This document shows positions 1 through 9,557 of a DNA stretch of 64,000 nt, piece after piece. A program made the position numbers and the translations under genes. The DNA comes from Bradyrhizobium diversitatis (GTDB lineage Bacteria; Pseudomonadota; Alphaproteobacteria; Rhizobiales; Xanthobacteraceae). The stretch's first letter is position 1. The number at the start of each line of letters is the position of its first letter. The stretch lies in NCBI RefSeq assembly GCF_016031635.1, contig NZ_JACEGD010000010.1:62001-126000 (forward strand), given 5' to 3'. The notes under the pieces are model-generated. The model saw nothing but the letters and a program-made list of their open reading frames with translations. It had not been told where the DNA came from and ran no database searches.

Positions 1-60
1 CATCCCGGGTCGGATCAGGTTGCGGACCAGCAACCGCATCTCGAGCAAGCACGCTTCACG

Positions 61-1482
61 ATGTCATCGACCACCATCGAGCATGCCGACGGCCTGCCGC
101 AGCCACAGCGCAACCAGGCGGTGCTGACAATTGCGCTCGGCATCATCATGGCGGTGGTCGACAGCGCCATCGCCAACGTCGCGCTGCCGACGATCGCGGC
201 CGACCTCGATGCAAGCCCGGCCTTCTCGATCTGGATCGTCAACGGCTACCAGCTCGCGATCACGATCTCACTGCTGCCGCTGGCTTCGCTCGGCGAGATC
301 GTCGGCTATCGCCGCGTCTATCTGGTCGGACTGGTGCTGTTCACGCTGGCCTCCGCATTGTGCGCGCTGGCGCACACGCTGCCGCTGCTGACGGCCGCGC
401 GCATCCTGCAGGGCTTTGGCGCGGCCGGCATCATGAGCGTCAACGCGGCGCTGGTGCGCTTCACCTATCCGCGCAGCCAGCTCGGCCGCGGCATCGGGCT
501 CAACGCGCTCGTGGTCGCCTTCTCGGCCGCGGCCGGACCGACGCTCGCGGCCGGCATCCTGGCCGTCGGAAGCTGGCCCTGGCTGTTCGCCATCAACGTG
601 CCTCTCGGTGCGGTGACATTGCTGATCGGCCTGCGCAGCCTGCCGCACACCAGGCCTGCGAGCCGTTCCTTCGACTGGCAGAGCGCGGGCCTGTCCGCGA
701 TCACGTTCGGTGTCGGCATCGCGGCTGTCGACAGCGTCGGTCATGGCGAGGCCGCCATCACCTGCCTCGTGCAATTCGCCATCGCCATCGTCGCCGGCGT
801 GCTGCTGATCTATCGCGAAACCCACATGAGCTCGCCGCTCTTGCCGGTCGATCTGTTGCGCATTCCGGTGTTCGCGCTGTCGATAGCGACCTCGATCGCA
901 TCGTTCTGCGGGCAGATGCTGGCCTTCGTCGCGATCCCTTTCTATCTCCAGAGCCGCTTCGGCTATTCGGCGGTGCATATGGGGCTCTTGATCACGCCCT
1001 GGCCGATCGCGGTGGCTTTCGCGGCGCCCCTTGCCGGCCGCCTCGTCGAGCACTATCCGGCGGGCCTGCTCGGCGGCATCGGGCTCACGCTGTTCGCCTG
1101 CGGTCTCGCCGCGCTGGCCTTCCTGCCCGCAAGCCCGACCCCGTTCGACGTGATCTGGCGCATGGCGCTGGCCGGTGCCGGCTTCGGCCTGTTCCAGACC
1201 CCTAACAACCGCACCATGATCGCGGCCGCCCCGCGCGAGCGCGCCGGCGGCGCCAGCGGGATGCTCGGCACGGCGCGCCTGCTCGGCCAGACCACGGGGG
1301 CAGCGCTGGTGGCACTGCTGCTCGGACGGTATCCGGTTGAGGGCACCAGGCTGGCGCTCCTCGCCGGCGTCGGATTTGCGCTCTGCGGCGCGGCGCTGAG
1401 CATGCTGCGGCTGTCTCCCGCGGGCGCGCGCGGCGCCGAGCACGTCCGTGTCCAGGACGATCAGCGCCTGCGGGGAGACTAG
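61..1482 (+). CDS. MFS transporter, DHA2 (EmrB/QacA-like) drug efflux family
   Basis: A 473-residue integral membrane protein, rich in hydrophobic segments throughout, of the size expected for a 14-helix DHA2 major facilitator. Helix 1 is followed by VDSAIANVALPTIA, the typical DHA2 motif D1 region, and a GYRRVYL loop stands where motif A is expected. Such proteins usually export drugs or other small molecules using the proton gradient; the substrate here cannot be told. The ATG at 61 begins the coding region, and only 60 bases precede it in the window, so a partner gene such as an HlyD/EmrA adaptor or a regulator could lie just outside. The C-terminal 20 residues are hydrophilic. Confidence 0.9.
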   Translation: MSSTTIEHADGLPQPQRNQAVLTIALGIIMAVVDSAIANVALPTIAADLDASPAFSIWIVNGYQLAITISLLPLASLGEIVGYRRVYLVGLVLFTLASALCALAHTLPLLTAARILQGFGAAGIMSVNAALVRFTYPRSQLGRGIGLNALVVAFSAAAGPTLAAGILAVGSWPWLFAINVPLGAVTLLIGLRSLPHTRPASRSFDWQSAGLSAITFGVGIAAVDSVGHGEAAITCLVQFAIAIVAGVLLIYRETHMSSPLLPVDLLRIPVFALSIATSIASFCGQMLAFVAIPFYLQSRFGYSAVHMGLLITPWPIAVAFAAPLAGRLVEHYPAGLLGGIGLTLFACGLAALAFLPASPTPFDVIWRMALAGAGFGLFQTPNNRTMIAAAPRERAGGASGMLGTARLLGQTTGAALVALLLGRYPVEGTRLALLAGVGFALCGAALSMLRLSPAGARGAEHVRVQDDQRLRGD

Positions 1483-1612
1483 ATAGCAGGCGCTACGTCT
1501 CGGCTATCGCAATCTCGTGCACAATTCCTGCGTGACTTAACTATCCGGACCAATGACCTATTGCCCTCGCGCTCCGGTTGCGCTTCAGTGACGGCGGGAC
1601 AAGGGGCATTTC

Positions 1613-2065
1613 ATGCGTTTATTTGGAATTGTGGCGCTCAGCGTCATGCTGGGCGGCTGCGCGTCCGTCACGCGCGGCACGACCGAGAATATCAGCATTT
1701 CATCAACACCGTCTGGCGTCGAAGCCGAGGTCACAGGGCTCGAAGTGCCCACAACCTGCACAACGCCATGCGCGATCGTTGCCAAGCGCAGCGCCGACAT
1801 CACGATCACCTTCCAGAAGGAAGGTTATGAATCCCAGACGGTGCAGCTCACAAAGGAAGTATCGGGCACCGGCGCCGCCGGTTTCGCCGGCAATCTCCTG
1901 GCCGGCGGCCTCATCGGCATGGGTGTCGATGCCGCGACCGGCGCTGCGACCGATCACAAGCCGAACCCGGTCATCGTGACGATGCAGCCGTCGGTGCCTG
2001 CCCGCGCGCGGCCGACCGTTCCGAAAAAGCCACGGCCGGCGGCGGCCCCAGAGGCCGGAACGTAG
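1613..2065 (+). CDS. Predicted lipoprotein with PEGA-like domain
   Basis: A 150-residue protein whose N-terminus has a short hydrophobic stretch ending in a lipobox, LGGC, with the acylated Cys at about residue 16, so it is predicted to be an envelope lipoprotein. Residues 27-75 (ISSTPSGVEAEV, CTTPC, FQKEGYESQTV) resemble a PEGA domain, a small beta domain common in surface lipoproteins. A glycine-rich hydrophobic segment follows, then a Pro/Lys/Arg tail. It stands alone, convergent with clpA and separated from it by a bidirectional hairpin. Function is unknown; lipoprotein status is well supported, PEGA assignment moderately. Confidence 0.8.
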   Translation: MRLFGIVALSVMLGGCASVTRGTTENISISSTPSGVEAEVTGLEVPTTCTTPCAIVAKRSADITITFQKEGYESQTVQLTKEVSGTGAAGFAGNLLAGGLIGMGVDAATGAATDHKPNPVIVTMQPSVPARARPTVPKKPRPAAAPEAGT

Positions 2066-2109
2066 GGCTGCCCGCAAGCAAGCAGTCGTTCATACTCGGC
2101 ACACAAGCA

Positions 2110-2137
2110 AAAAGGCCGGCTTTGCAGCCGGCCTTTT
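2110..2137. terminator. Bidirectional Rho-independent terminator
   Basis: A GC-rich hairpin AAGGCCGGC-TTTGCA-GCCGGCCTT flanked by A-run and T-run sits between the convergent lipoprotein and clpA genes, so it can end transcription from both sides. Confidence 0.8.
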
Positions 2138-2156
2138 CGATTTCGTCGCGTGCAGA

Positions 2157-4565
2157 TCAAGCCTTGACCAGCGGGCCCTTGGAGGTCGGCCCCTTCGAGC
2201 CGCCGGGACCGCCGGGCTTGGACTTGCCCGGCGGGCGCTTGCGAGCACCCGGCAGCTTCTCCTGCTTCGGCGTGACCGGACCTTCGACGAACTCGAAGCC
2301 GATCTTGTCCTTGGTCTCGTCGGCCTCGTCCTTGACGAGAACGACGCGGACGTGACCGCCGCCCTTGAGCTTGCCGAACAGCACCTCGTCGGCCAGCGGC
2401 TTCTTGATGTGCTCCTGGATCACGCGGGCCATGGGACGCGCGCCCATCTGCTCGTCGTAGCCATGCTGGACCAGCCAAGCCTTGGCCGGCTCAGACAGCT
2501 CGATCGTGACGTCGCGATCGCCGAGCTGCGCTTCGAGCTGAAGCACGAACTTCTCGACCACGGTGCCGATCACCTCGACACTGAGATGGCCGAACGAGAC
2601 GATGGCATCGAGGCGGTTGCGGAATTCCGGCGCGAACTGCCGGTTGATCGCCTCGTGGTCGTCGCCTTCCCGCTTCGAGCGCGTGAAGCCGAACGCCTGC
2701 TTGGCGAGATCGGACGCACCCGCGTTCGTGGTCATGATCAGGATCACGTTGCGGAAGTTGACCTGCTTGCCATTGTGATCGGTAAGCCGGCCGTGATCCA
2801 TGATCTGGAGCAGCACGTTGTAGAGATCGGGATGCGCCTTCTCGATCTCGTCGAGCAGCACCACGCAATGCGGATGCTGGTCGACGCCGTCGGTCAAGAG
2901 GCCGCCCTGGTCGAAGCCGACATAGCCGGGAGGCGCGCCGATCAGGCGCGACACGGTGTGCCGCTCCATGTATTCGGACATGTCGAAGCGCAAGAGCTCG
3001 ACGCCGAGCGACGCCGCGAGCTGTTTTGCCACTTCCGTCTTGCCGACGCCGGTGGGCCCGGAGAACAGGTAGCAGCCGATCGGCTTCTCCGGTTCGCGCA
3101 GACCCGCGCGTGCGAGCTTGATCGAGGCGGCAAGCGATTCGATCGCCTTGTCCTGGCCGAACACGGTACGCTTGAGCGTCGTCTCAAGATGCTTGAGCAC
3201 CTCGGCGTCGTCCTTCGACACGCTCTTCGGCGGGATTCGCGCCATCGAGGCGATCGTGGTCTCGATCTCCTTGATGCCGATGGTCTTCTTGCGCTTGTTC
3301 TCGGCCACCAGCATCTGTGCCGCACCCGACTCGTCAATCACGTCGATCGCCTTGTCCGGCAGCTTGCGGTCGTGGATGTAGCGCGAGGAGAGCTGAACGG
3401 CGGCCTCGATCGCCTCGTTAGTGTACTTCAGCCGGTGGTAGTCCTCGAAATACGGCTTGAGCCCCTTCAGGATCGCGATCGCGTCCTCGACGGTCGGCTC
3501 GTTGATGTCGATCTTCTGGAAGCGCCGCACCAGCGCGCGGTCCTTCTCGAAGTGCTGGCGATATTCCTTGTAGGTGGTCGAGCCCATGCAGCGGATGGTG
3601 CCCGACGCCAGCGCCGGCTTGAGCAGGTTCGAAGCATCCATCGCCCCGCCCGACGTCGCGCCCGCACCGATCACGGTGTGGATCTCGTCGATGAACAGGA
3701 TGGCGTTGGGATGCGCCTCGAGCTCCTTCAGCACCTGCTTGAGGCGCTCCTCGAAGTCGCCGCGATAGCGCGTGCCGGCAAGCAGCGTGCCCATGTCCAG
3801 CGAGAACACGGTCGCGGCCGCCAACACCTCAGGCACCTCGCTGTCGACGATGCGCTTGGCAAGGCCCTCCGCAATCGCGGTCTTGCCGACGCCGGCTTCG
3901 CCGACGAACAGCGGGTTGTTCTTCTGGCGGCGGCACAGCACCTGGATCGCGCGGTTGATCTCGGAATTGCGTCCGATCACCGGATCGATCTTGCCGTCCC
4001 GTGCCTTCTTGTTGAGGTTGACGCAATAGGTCTCGAGCGCCTCGCCCTTCTTCTTGGCGTCCTCGTTGCCCTTGGTCTCGGTCTCCTCGTCGACGCCGCG
4101 CACGGGGCGCGCCTCTGACACGCCCGGCCGCTTGGCAATGCCGTGGCTGATGTAGTTGACCGCGTCATAGCGCGTCATGTCCTGCTCCTGCAGGAAATAC
4201 GCGGCATGACTCTCGCGCTCGGCGAAGATCGCGATCAACACGTTGGCGCCGGTCACCTCTTCGCGGCCGGACGACTGTACGTGGATCACCGCGCGCTGGA
4301 TCACGCGCTGGAAACCGGCGGTCGGCTTGGCGTCGTCGGCGCCATCCGTCACCAGGTTCTCGAATTCGGTCTCAAGGTAGTTGACGAGACTCGTGCGGAG
4401 CTTGTCGAGATCGACGCTACAGGCGCGCATGACCGCGGCTGCATCGGAGTCGTCGATCAGTGAGAGCAAAAGATGCTCGAGCGTCGCGTATTGGTGATGA
4501 CGCTCGTTTGCGATCGCCAGCGCACGATGCAGGGATTGTTCAAGGCTTTGGGAAAAAGTCGGCAT
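2157..4565 (-). CDS. clpA: ATP-dependent Clp protease ATP-binding subunit ClpA
   Basis: An 802-residue AAA+ unfoldase that feeds substrates to the ClpP peptidase. It has an N-terminal Clp repeat domain (about residues 1-150), a first AAA module with Walker A GEAGVGKT at 222-229 and a LFIDEIHT Walker B, and a second AAA module with Walker A GPTGVGKT near residue 500 and [10 protein letters not shown]. The middle coiled-coil insertion of ClpB is absent, which separates ClpA from ClpB. The C-terminus carries a Lys/Pro/Gly-rich tail. clpS lies about 290 bases upstream on the same strand, the usual alphaproteobacterial order. The start [15 protein letters not shown] is the canonical ClpA beginning. 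Confidence 0.97.
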   Translation of the reverse strand: MPTFSQSLEQSLHRALAIANERHHQYATLEHLLLSLIDDSDAAAVMRACSVDLDKLRTSLVNYLETEFENLVTDGADDAKPTAGFQRVIQRAVIHVQSSGREEVTGANVLIAIFAERESHAAYFLQEQDMTRYDAVNYISHGIAKRPGVSEARPVRGVDEETETKGNEDAKKKGEALETYCVNLNKKARDGKIDPVIGRNSEINRAIQVLCRRQKNNPLFVGEAGVGKTAIAEGLAKRIVDSEVPEVLAAATVFSLDMGTLLAGTRYRGDFEERLKQVLKELEAHPNAILFIDEIHTVIGAGATSGGAMDASNLLKPALASGTIRCMGSTTYKEYRQHFEKDRALVRRFQKIDINEPTVEDAIAILKGLKPYFEDYHRLKYTNEAIEAAVQLSSRYIHDRKLPDKAIDVIDESGAAQMLVAENKRKKTIGIKEIETTIASMARIPPKSVSKDDAEVLKHLETTLKRTVFGQDKAIESLAASIKLARAGLREPEKPIGCYLFSGPTGVGKTEVAKQLAASLGVELLRFDMSEYMERHTVSRLIGAPPGYVGFDQGGLLTDGVDQHPHCVVLLDEIEKAHPDLYNVLLQIMDHGRLTDHNGKQVNFRNVILIMTTNAGASDLAKQAFGFTRSKREGDDHEAINRQFAPEFRNRLDAIVSFGHLSVEVIGTVVEKFVLQLEAQLGDRDVTIELSEPAKAWLVQHGYDEQMGARPMARVIQEHIKKPLADEVLFGKLKGGGHVRVVLVKDEADETKDKIGFEFVEGPVTPKQEKLPGARKRPPGKSKPGGPGGSKGPTSKGPLVKA

Positions 4566-4855
4566 TCGCGTCCTCTATGGCCCCCACCATCATGATCGTC
4601 CTCGCCCGGTCAGGCAACAACAACCTTTGTCACATATAGTTATACAAGACCGCGGCGAAAGACCGGTTCCGCGACTCGACGGCGACACACCTGCGGTAGT
4701 TTCAATGCAAAACCCGTTCCGATTTGGGCGGGATCGGCGCCGGCGCGGAATTCCGTAGTTTTGCCGGCCCGCAACGGGACTCGCGCGCAGCCGTGACCGC
4801 AACAATCACGCCGCGACTTGCACAAGAGCCGGCTTCAAACGCGCCGCAAGGCGTC

Positions 4856-5188
4856 TTACTTCTTTTCCATCACGCATTGCAGGGGATGCTGATGCTTGCG
4901 GGCAAAGTCCATCACCTGCGTCACCTTGGTCTCGGCGATCTCATAGGTAAACACGCCGCACTCGCCGATGCCGTGATGATGGACGTGCAGCATGATCTTG
5001 GTCGCCGCTTCGACGTCCTTGTTGAAGAACTTCTCCAGCACGTGGACGACGAACTCCATCGGCGTGTAGTCGTCGTTCAGGATCAGCACGCGATACAGGT
5101 TCGGCCGCTTGGTCTTCGGCTTGACCTTGGTGATGACCGACGTGTTCGGACCCGAGGGGTTGCCCGAACGGTTCTCGTCATTGCTCAT
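4856..5188 (-). CDS. clpS: ATP-dependent Clp protease adaptor ClpS
   Basis: The adaptor that binds N-end-rule substrates and hands them to ClpA. The core ([20 protein letters not shown], then [17 protein letters not shown]) contains the conserved substrate-pocket Asn-Asp-Asp and Met and the ClpA-binding His-Gly segment. The start is uncertain: the ATG giving MSNDENRSG matches the usual family length (110 residues), but the frame stays open upstream to an ATG at 5248 and a GTG at 5272, and none has a clear Shine-Dalgarno. The C-terminus [10 protein letters not shown] is typical of rhizobial ClpS. Confidence 0.93.
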   Translation of the reverse strand: MSNDENRSGNPSGPNTSVITKVKPKTKRPNLYRVLILNDDYTPMEFVVHVLEKFFNKDVEAATKIMLHVHHHGIGECGVFTYEIAETKVTQVMDFARKHQHPLQCVMEKK

Positions 5189-5880
5189 GCGAGGAGCGTC
5201 GGCGGCGGCTGGCGCGGACAGGTCGATACTGGAAGTCAATTGCGGCATGGCACAGGCGTTCAAATTCCCCACGGAAGCGCATGGCGGTCACCGCGCGACT
5301 CCGCCCTTCGGAGCCTGGCGCAGGCGCGCCGCCTTGTTGGATCGCCGCTCCCGACACATCCGGCTCGAGCCGGACCGTTCGCCAGCAATATGGGCCTGCC
5401 CACGGCTTGCCGCAAGCTTGCGGAGATCGGGCCGATGCGGCCGTGGCAGTCCCGATTCCCGGCCCGGGCGATCCTCGTCAGGTTAATCAATCCAGACCGA
5501 TTTGACAAAAATTTCCGCCCGGCATGTTTAGAACATGTTGACCAGGAACCGGGCTGTTAACCCGCCTCCGGCTCCGGTTTCCTACGGTTCAATATTCTAC
5601 CATTCAATGGCGTGGCGCGAAATCGGGCAACCACCAGATCCGGGCTCGTCGTGTCCCGTCATCAACGCGCCGGCCAGGGGCACGAACTCCATCTACAGGG
5701 ACACGATCATCCTGATCTCCGAGGGTCTCGAACGCAAAATCGAAGGTACGGCAACGCTTCGCAGATCGACGCCCGACAGAACATCCGCCGCGACAGCGCC
5801 AACGCAGGTGAACACCGGCAGCGATCGGACTTCGAGCGATCTGCTGCGCGCAGCACGCTGACGGATCATCGCACACAGCA
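5189..5880. other. Intergenic region, no supported gene
   Basis: About 690 bases between clpS and the terminator below phasin. The part nearest clpS must hold its promoter. A plus-strand open frame of 108 codons exists at 5535-5861 but has no family signature, no clear ribosome site and mixed composition, so I do not call it. Confidence 0.4.
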
Positions 5881-5911
5881 AAGAGCCCGGCTGGTGCAGC
5901 CGGGCTTTTCG
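5881..5911. terminator. Rho-independent terminator below phasin
   Basis: Stem AGCCCGGC / GCCGGGCT with a 7-base loop; AAAG on one side and TTTT on the other allow use in either direction. It lies just after the stop codon of the minus-strand phasin gene. Confidence 0.75.
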
Positions 5912-5932
5912 ATTCCAGGATGTCCTGAAACC

Positions 5933-6271
5933 TTACTGAGCGGCCGGGGTGAACTTCGACACGATGGTCTCGACCGGCTTGAACGCCTGCTTGGCGAGGT
6001 CGCTGTAGAGGCCGGCGATCTTCTGCGATTCCGCAACGAAGGTCTCGTAGGAGGAACGGGCAAAATCGGTCTGCGCTTCCATGGCCTTGTCCAGCGACTT
6101 CACGCCGGAAAGCTTCTCGACGAAGGACTTGGTGTCTTCGAACGACTTCTTCGTATAGTCGCCATAGGCGCTGGCGATCGCCTGGAGGCCGTGCTGCACC
6201 GAGGTCGCGGAGGCAACGCACTGCTCGAACTGCTCTTTCCCGTAGTTCTGAAAGTCTTCAACCTTGAACAT
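5933..6271 (-). CDS. Phasin family protein (PHB granule-associated)
   Basis: A 112-residue, largely helical protein without signal peptide or cysteine-rich motifs except one Cys. FKVEDFQNYGKEQFE at the start and FVEKLSGVKSLDKAMEAQTDFARSSYETFVAESQKI in the middle carry the phasin_2 pattern (heptad-like helices with the conserved ARSSYE block, about residues 70-77). Phasins coat polyhydroxybutyrate granules and control their size and number. Two TGC-N3-GCA palindromes lie 60-105 bases upstream, fitting control by a PhaR-like regulator. Monocistronic, with its own terminator. Confidence 0.9.
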   Translation of the reverse strand: MFKVEDFQNYGKEQFEQCVASATSVQHGLQAIASAYGDYTKKSFEDTKSFVEKLSGVKSLDKAMEAQTDFARSSYETFVAESQKIAGLYSDLAKQAFKPVETIVSKFTPAAQ

Positions 6272-6331
6272 GTCGGAATCCTTTTCCCTGGCTCGCGTCG
6301 GGAAGCCCCGGCTCCCTGACTGTGCCCATAA

Positions 6332-6376
6332 TTAGTGCAACGCACAATAAAGTCAAGAATCTTGTGCGACGCACAA
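6332..6376. promoter_or_regulatory. Tandem palindromes upstream of phasin, candidate PhaR operators
   Basis: Two copies of a 15-base palindrome, TAGTGCAACGCACAA at 6333-6347 and TTGTGCGACGCACAA at 6362-6376, lie about 29 bases apart centre to centre upstream of the phasin start at 6271. The core is TGC-N3-GCA. PhaR repressors of PHB metabolism in alphaproteobacteria bind TGC-rich palindromes of this kind; the assignment is inferred. A near-identical copy is at 11461. Confidence 0.6.
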
Positions 6377-6658
6377 AAACTAGATGCAAATCGCAGAGAT
6401 TCCCGGGGTTTCCCGCAAGGGTTCCTTAAGCTTTTGGAAACCGCGGCCCCCTACCCTGATTCCCTGGACGTGTTCACTTCCGCAGGCGGCCAAAGCCGTT
6501 TGAGAACATCACCTTAGCCAGAACAGCGGCTCGGGTCCAACGTCCCCCGTGGCGAACACCAGCGGAGGGACAGCCTGAGCAGGTAATGATCCCGGGACCA
6601 TTGGGCACAATTTCGCCTCACGGGCCGGTGATCAAGTCAGAAACGGGGACGGGGTTCC

Positions 6659-8518
6659 ATGCTTCGTAACAACTTGTCTTCCTCGCGCTTGGCGCGGGTT
6701 GGCGTTTTGGGGCTTCTTACGGTCACCATCGCGGTCATCATCACCACCGATGCAGCGGAGGCGCGGCGCCATCGCCGCCAGCATGTGCATCACCGCGTCC
6801 AGCGCGATGTGTCCGAGAGCTCGAGCCCGAAATTCGCGTCCATCATCGTCGACGGCAATTCCGGCGCGGTGCTCCAGGCAACAAGCCCTGACGGGATCCG
6901 CCATCCGGCGTCGCTGACCAAGATCATGACGCTCTATCTGCTGTTCGAGCGCCTCGAATCCGGCAAGATGAAGCTCGACACCGAGATGCCGGTGTCGCAG
7001 CACGCCGCCAATCAGGATCCGACCAAGCTGAATCTGCGTGCCGGCCAGACCATTCGCGTCGAGGACGCGATCAAGGGCCTCGTCACCCGCTCAGCCAATG
7101 ACGCTGCGGTGGTGATCGCGGAAGCGATCGCCGGAGACGAAGACGACTTCGCCCAGATGATGACGCGCAAGGCGCGCTCGCTCGGCATGTCCAGGACGGT
7201 CTACCGCAATGCCAACGGCCTTCCCAACGACGAGCAGGTCACCACCGCGCGCGACCAGGCGACGCTCGGTCGCGCCATCCAGGAGCGTTTCCCGCGTTAC
7301 TATCGCTATTTCGCGACCTCGACCTTCAATTGGCGGGGACAGTCGATCCGCAACCACAACCACCTGCTCGGCAGCGTCGAGGGCGTGGACGGCATCAAGA
7401 CCGGCTACACCCGCGCCTCCGGCTTCAACCTCGTCACCTCGATCCGCCGCGGCAACCGCCACCTGATCGGCGTGGTGCTGGGCGGCCGCAGCGGCGGCTC
7501 GCGCGATGCCATCATGCGCAACCTGCTCGCGGAGAACCTCGACAAGGGCGCGACCGTCCACACCGTCGCCGCGGTCACGGAGCGCAACGGCGCCGAGGCC
7601 AATACCAACGTCGCCGATGCGTCGGATGCTTCCCGTTCCGCCCTGCAGGTCCAGGCCGGCGCGGCCCCTGCTCCCGAGGCGGCCCCGTCGCGCCTTGCCG
7701 CGCGTCTGTCGACGCTGGCCGCCGCGACTGCCGCGATGCCGCCGGCTCAGCACCGGTCTGATGCCAACAAGCCCGAAGTTCGGCCGACGGAATCCAAGGT
7801 CGAGCCTGCACCGCTCACCAATGGCGTGATCTCGAGCCAGCCGCTCTCCATCGTCCCCGGATCGTCCGAGCCGATGAAGCCGGTTCGGGTCAAGACGGTT
7901 CAGGTCAAGGCCGGCGCCGTGAAGGTCGCTTCCGCCGCCCCGGCCCAGGTTGGCGTCCAGGTCGCCCCGCCGGTCACCAGCACCATCCCGCCCCGTTCCG
8001 ACGTCGCGGAAACCTCCGGCGCCGTCGTCGCCCGGGCGGACCTCATCAACAAGCCCGAGGCGGTCAGCCAGCCGGAAGCACCGAAGGCCGAGATTGCCCG
8101 CACCGAACTGCCGCGGCAGCCGGCGGGCTTCGGTACCGGCAACGGCATCCTCGGGGTCCTGCCGGCGGCAACCGCCGCTGCGCCCGCCCCCGCCGGTCCC
8201 AAGCTCGCGTCCGCCGACCCGGCGCCGCAGCCGATCCAGATGAGCACCGCCACCAAGCCGGCCGTCGCTCACAGCGGCTGGATCGTCCAGGTCGGCGCGC
8301 TCGAAAGCGAGAACGAAGCCCAGCAGCGTATCGACGCTGCCCGCAGCTCCGCCCGCGGCCTGCTCAGCAAGGCCGATCCGTTTACCGAGCCGGTTGTCGC
8401 CAAGGACAATCGCAAGCTCTACCGCGCCCGCTTCGCCGGGCTCGAGCGCGACCAGGCCGAAGCCGTCTGCCGCACCTTGAAGCGCGCCGAAATCTCCTGC
8501 ATCACCGTGCGCAACTGA
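6659..8518 (+). CDS. D-alanyl-D-alanine carboxypeptidase (peptidase S11) with C-terminal SPOR domain
   Basis: A 619-residue periplasmic penicillin-binding protein that trims the terminal D-Ala from peptidoglycan stem peptides. An N-terminal signal/anchor (hydrophobic residues 12-30) precedes the S11 domain with all three active-site motifs: SLTK at 85-88, SAN at 145-147 and KTG at 247-249. A long Ala/Pro/Val-rich linker (about 310-530) leads to a SPOR domain (about 540-619, WIVQVGALESENEA to the end), which binds denuded glycan at the division septum. The architecture suggests septal targeting. The start is close to a GGGGACGGGG stretch that can serve as ribosome site. Confidence 0.93.
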   Translation: MLRNNLSSSRLARVGVLGLLTVTIAVIITTDAAEARRHRRQHVHHRVQRDVSESSSPKFASIIVDGNSGAVLQATSPDGIRHPASLTKIMTLYLLFERLESGKMKLDTEMPVSQHAANQDPTKLNLRAGQTIRVEDAIKGLVTRSANDAAVVIAEAIAGDEDDFAQMMTRKARSLGMSRTVYRNANGLPNDEQVTTARDQATLGRAIQERFPRYYRYFATSTFNWRGQSIRNHNHLLGSVEGVDGIKTGYTRASGFNLVTSIRRGNRHLIGVVLGGRSGGSRDAIMRNLLAENLDKGATVHTVAAVTERNGAEANTNVADASDASRSALQVQAGAAPAPEAAPSRLAARLSTLAAATAAMPPAQHRSDANKPEVRPTESKVEPAPLTNGVISSQPLSIVPGSSEPMKPVRVKTVQVKAGAVKVASAAPAQVGVQVAPPVTSTIPPRSDVAETSGAVVARADLINKPEAVSQPEAPKAEIARTELPRQPAGFGTGNGILGVLPAATAAAPAPAGPKLASADPAPQPIQMSTATKPAVAHSGWIVQVGALESENEAQQRIDAARSSARGLLSKADPFTEPVVAKDNRKLYRARFAGLERDQAEAVCRTLKRAEISCITVRN

Positions 8519-8540
8519 TCTCCCTTCTCCATTCCGAGCC

Positions 8541-8570
8541 AAATGCCCGCGCGCTTGCGCGGGCATTTTC
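8541..8570 (+). terminator. Rho-independent terminator of the D,D-carboxypeptidase gene
   Basis: Hairpin AAATGCCCGCGC / GCGCGGGCATTT followed by TTCGTTTT, 22 bases beyond the stop codon. Confidence 0.8.
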
Positions 8571-8758
8571 GTTTTGGGGATGCGGTGATGCCGAGGCTAT
8601 TCCTGACAAGGCCGTTCCACGACAACCTCTCGTCAAGGATTTACGGTTAAGACTTTACTCAAGGGATCGACCACGCCGACAATGGCGGGCATCGGGGCGA
8701 CGGCAGACGGAGCGAACGGAGCTCACGCGGTACGGGCGTTTGTAGCGTAGTGCCGGAG

Positions 8759-9484
8759 TTAGCCGTTATGCGTGCGAAGCAGAGTATCCTTGGCCTCGTT
8801 TACCCGGGCAGCGAGATACGTCGAGCCCCCCTGGTCGGGATGGAGTTTCTTCATCAGGGCTTTGTGGGCCCGGCTGATGTCGTCGCGTCCCGCTCCCGGC
8901 TGCAAGCCAAGGATCTGATAGGCTTCCTCCGCCGTCATTTTGCCGCTCGCCGCCGTGCGGCGCTGCCGCCCTGTCGCATCGCCCTGCGCGTTCTGACGCC
9001 AAGCGGGAAACCGGCGGTCCAGATAGCTTTCAAGTAAGGCCACGCTCTCGGCGTCGAACGTCGGAACCATCGCCAGCAGGCCGACGAGATCGAAGTCGCC
9101 GAGATTGCGCCCGGCGTGAGGTCCGGCGACGATCTGGCCTGTAAGCTGCCCGGAATCGTGGTCGAGCCGCATGTCGAGGAATTGCGAGCGCACGCGCGAA
9201 ACCTGCCCTTGCGCCGGCGCCGCACCGCCACCGAATAGCCCGCCGATATTGCCGAAGCCGGCATTCGCCAGTGGCGTCCAGCCAAGCAGCCCCGCGCCGA
9301 AGATTCCGAGCGGGATCGCAACCGCCAGCTCGCCCCGCAAACCCGTGAAGGCCGCGACCGCGAGCGCGAGCACGCCGCCCCCAAACCTGATGGTTCGCGC
9401 CAGCACCGCCGGATTGGCCGCGCGGAACATCTGAAGCAGCAGATAAAGCGTGATAACGGCGACAGCGCCGGCGATCAGGGTCAT
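8759..9484 (-). CDS. Membrane-anchored J-domain protein
   Basis: A 241-residue protein with an N-terminal hydrophobic helix (3-19), two further hydrophobic segments (33-47, 52-68), a glycine-rich linker and a C-terminal J domain (about 183-241). The J domain has the AYQILGL start and the invariant HPD at 215-217, so it should stimulate a DnaK-type Hsp70 ATPase. C-terminal J domain with N-terminal membrane anchors recalls Pam18/TIM14-like alphaproteobacterial proteins; whether it serves protein translocation here is not known. The VWA gene lies 73 bases upstream on the same strand and may be co-transcribed. Confidence 0.88.
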   Translation of the reverse strand: MTLIAGAVAVITLYLLLQMFRAANPAVLARTIRFGGGVLALAVAAFTGLRGELAVAIPLGIFGAGLLGWTPLANAGFGNIGGLFGGGAAPAQGQVSRVRSQFLDMRLDHDSGQLTGQIVAGPHAGRNLGDFDLVGLLAMVPTFDAESVALLESYLDRRFPAWRQNAQGDATGRQRRTAASGKMTAEEAYQILGLQPGAGRDDISRAHKALMKKLHPDQGGSTYLAARVNEAKDTLLRTHNG

Positions 9485-9557
9485 GACCGGAATATAGTCG
9501 CCCTCGCCGCAAAATGCATCGCATCCACCGCCGCCGCGAGCCGCGCCTGCCCGATCG

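Noticed and set aside
268..1443. 391-codon minus-strand open frame
   Set aside because: Arg/Gln/Glu-rich antisense shadow of the MFS transporter.
2352..4118. 588-codon plus-strand open frame
   Set aside because: Antisense to clpA, whose AAA motifs are complete.
5535..5861. 108-codon plus-strand open frame between clpS and phasin
   Set aside because: No family, no ribosome site, uneven composition, and it runs up to a terminator of the opposite strand.
6400..6658. Possible riboswitch or small RNA upstream of the D,D-carboxypeptidase gene
   Set aside because: No known riboswitch core or stable conserved hairpin series could be recognised by eye.
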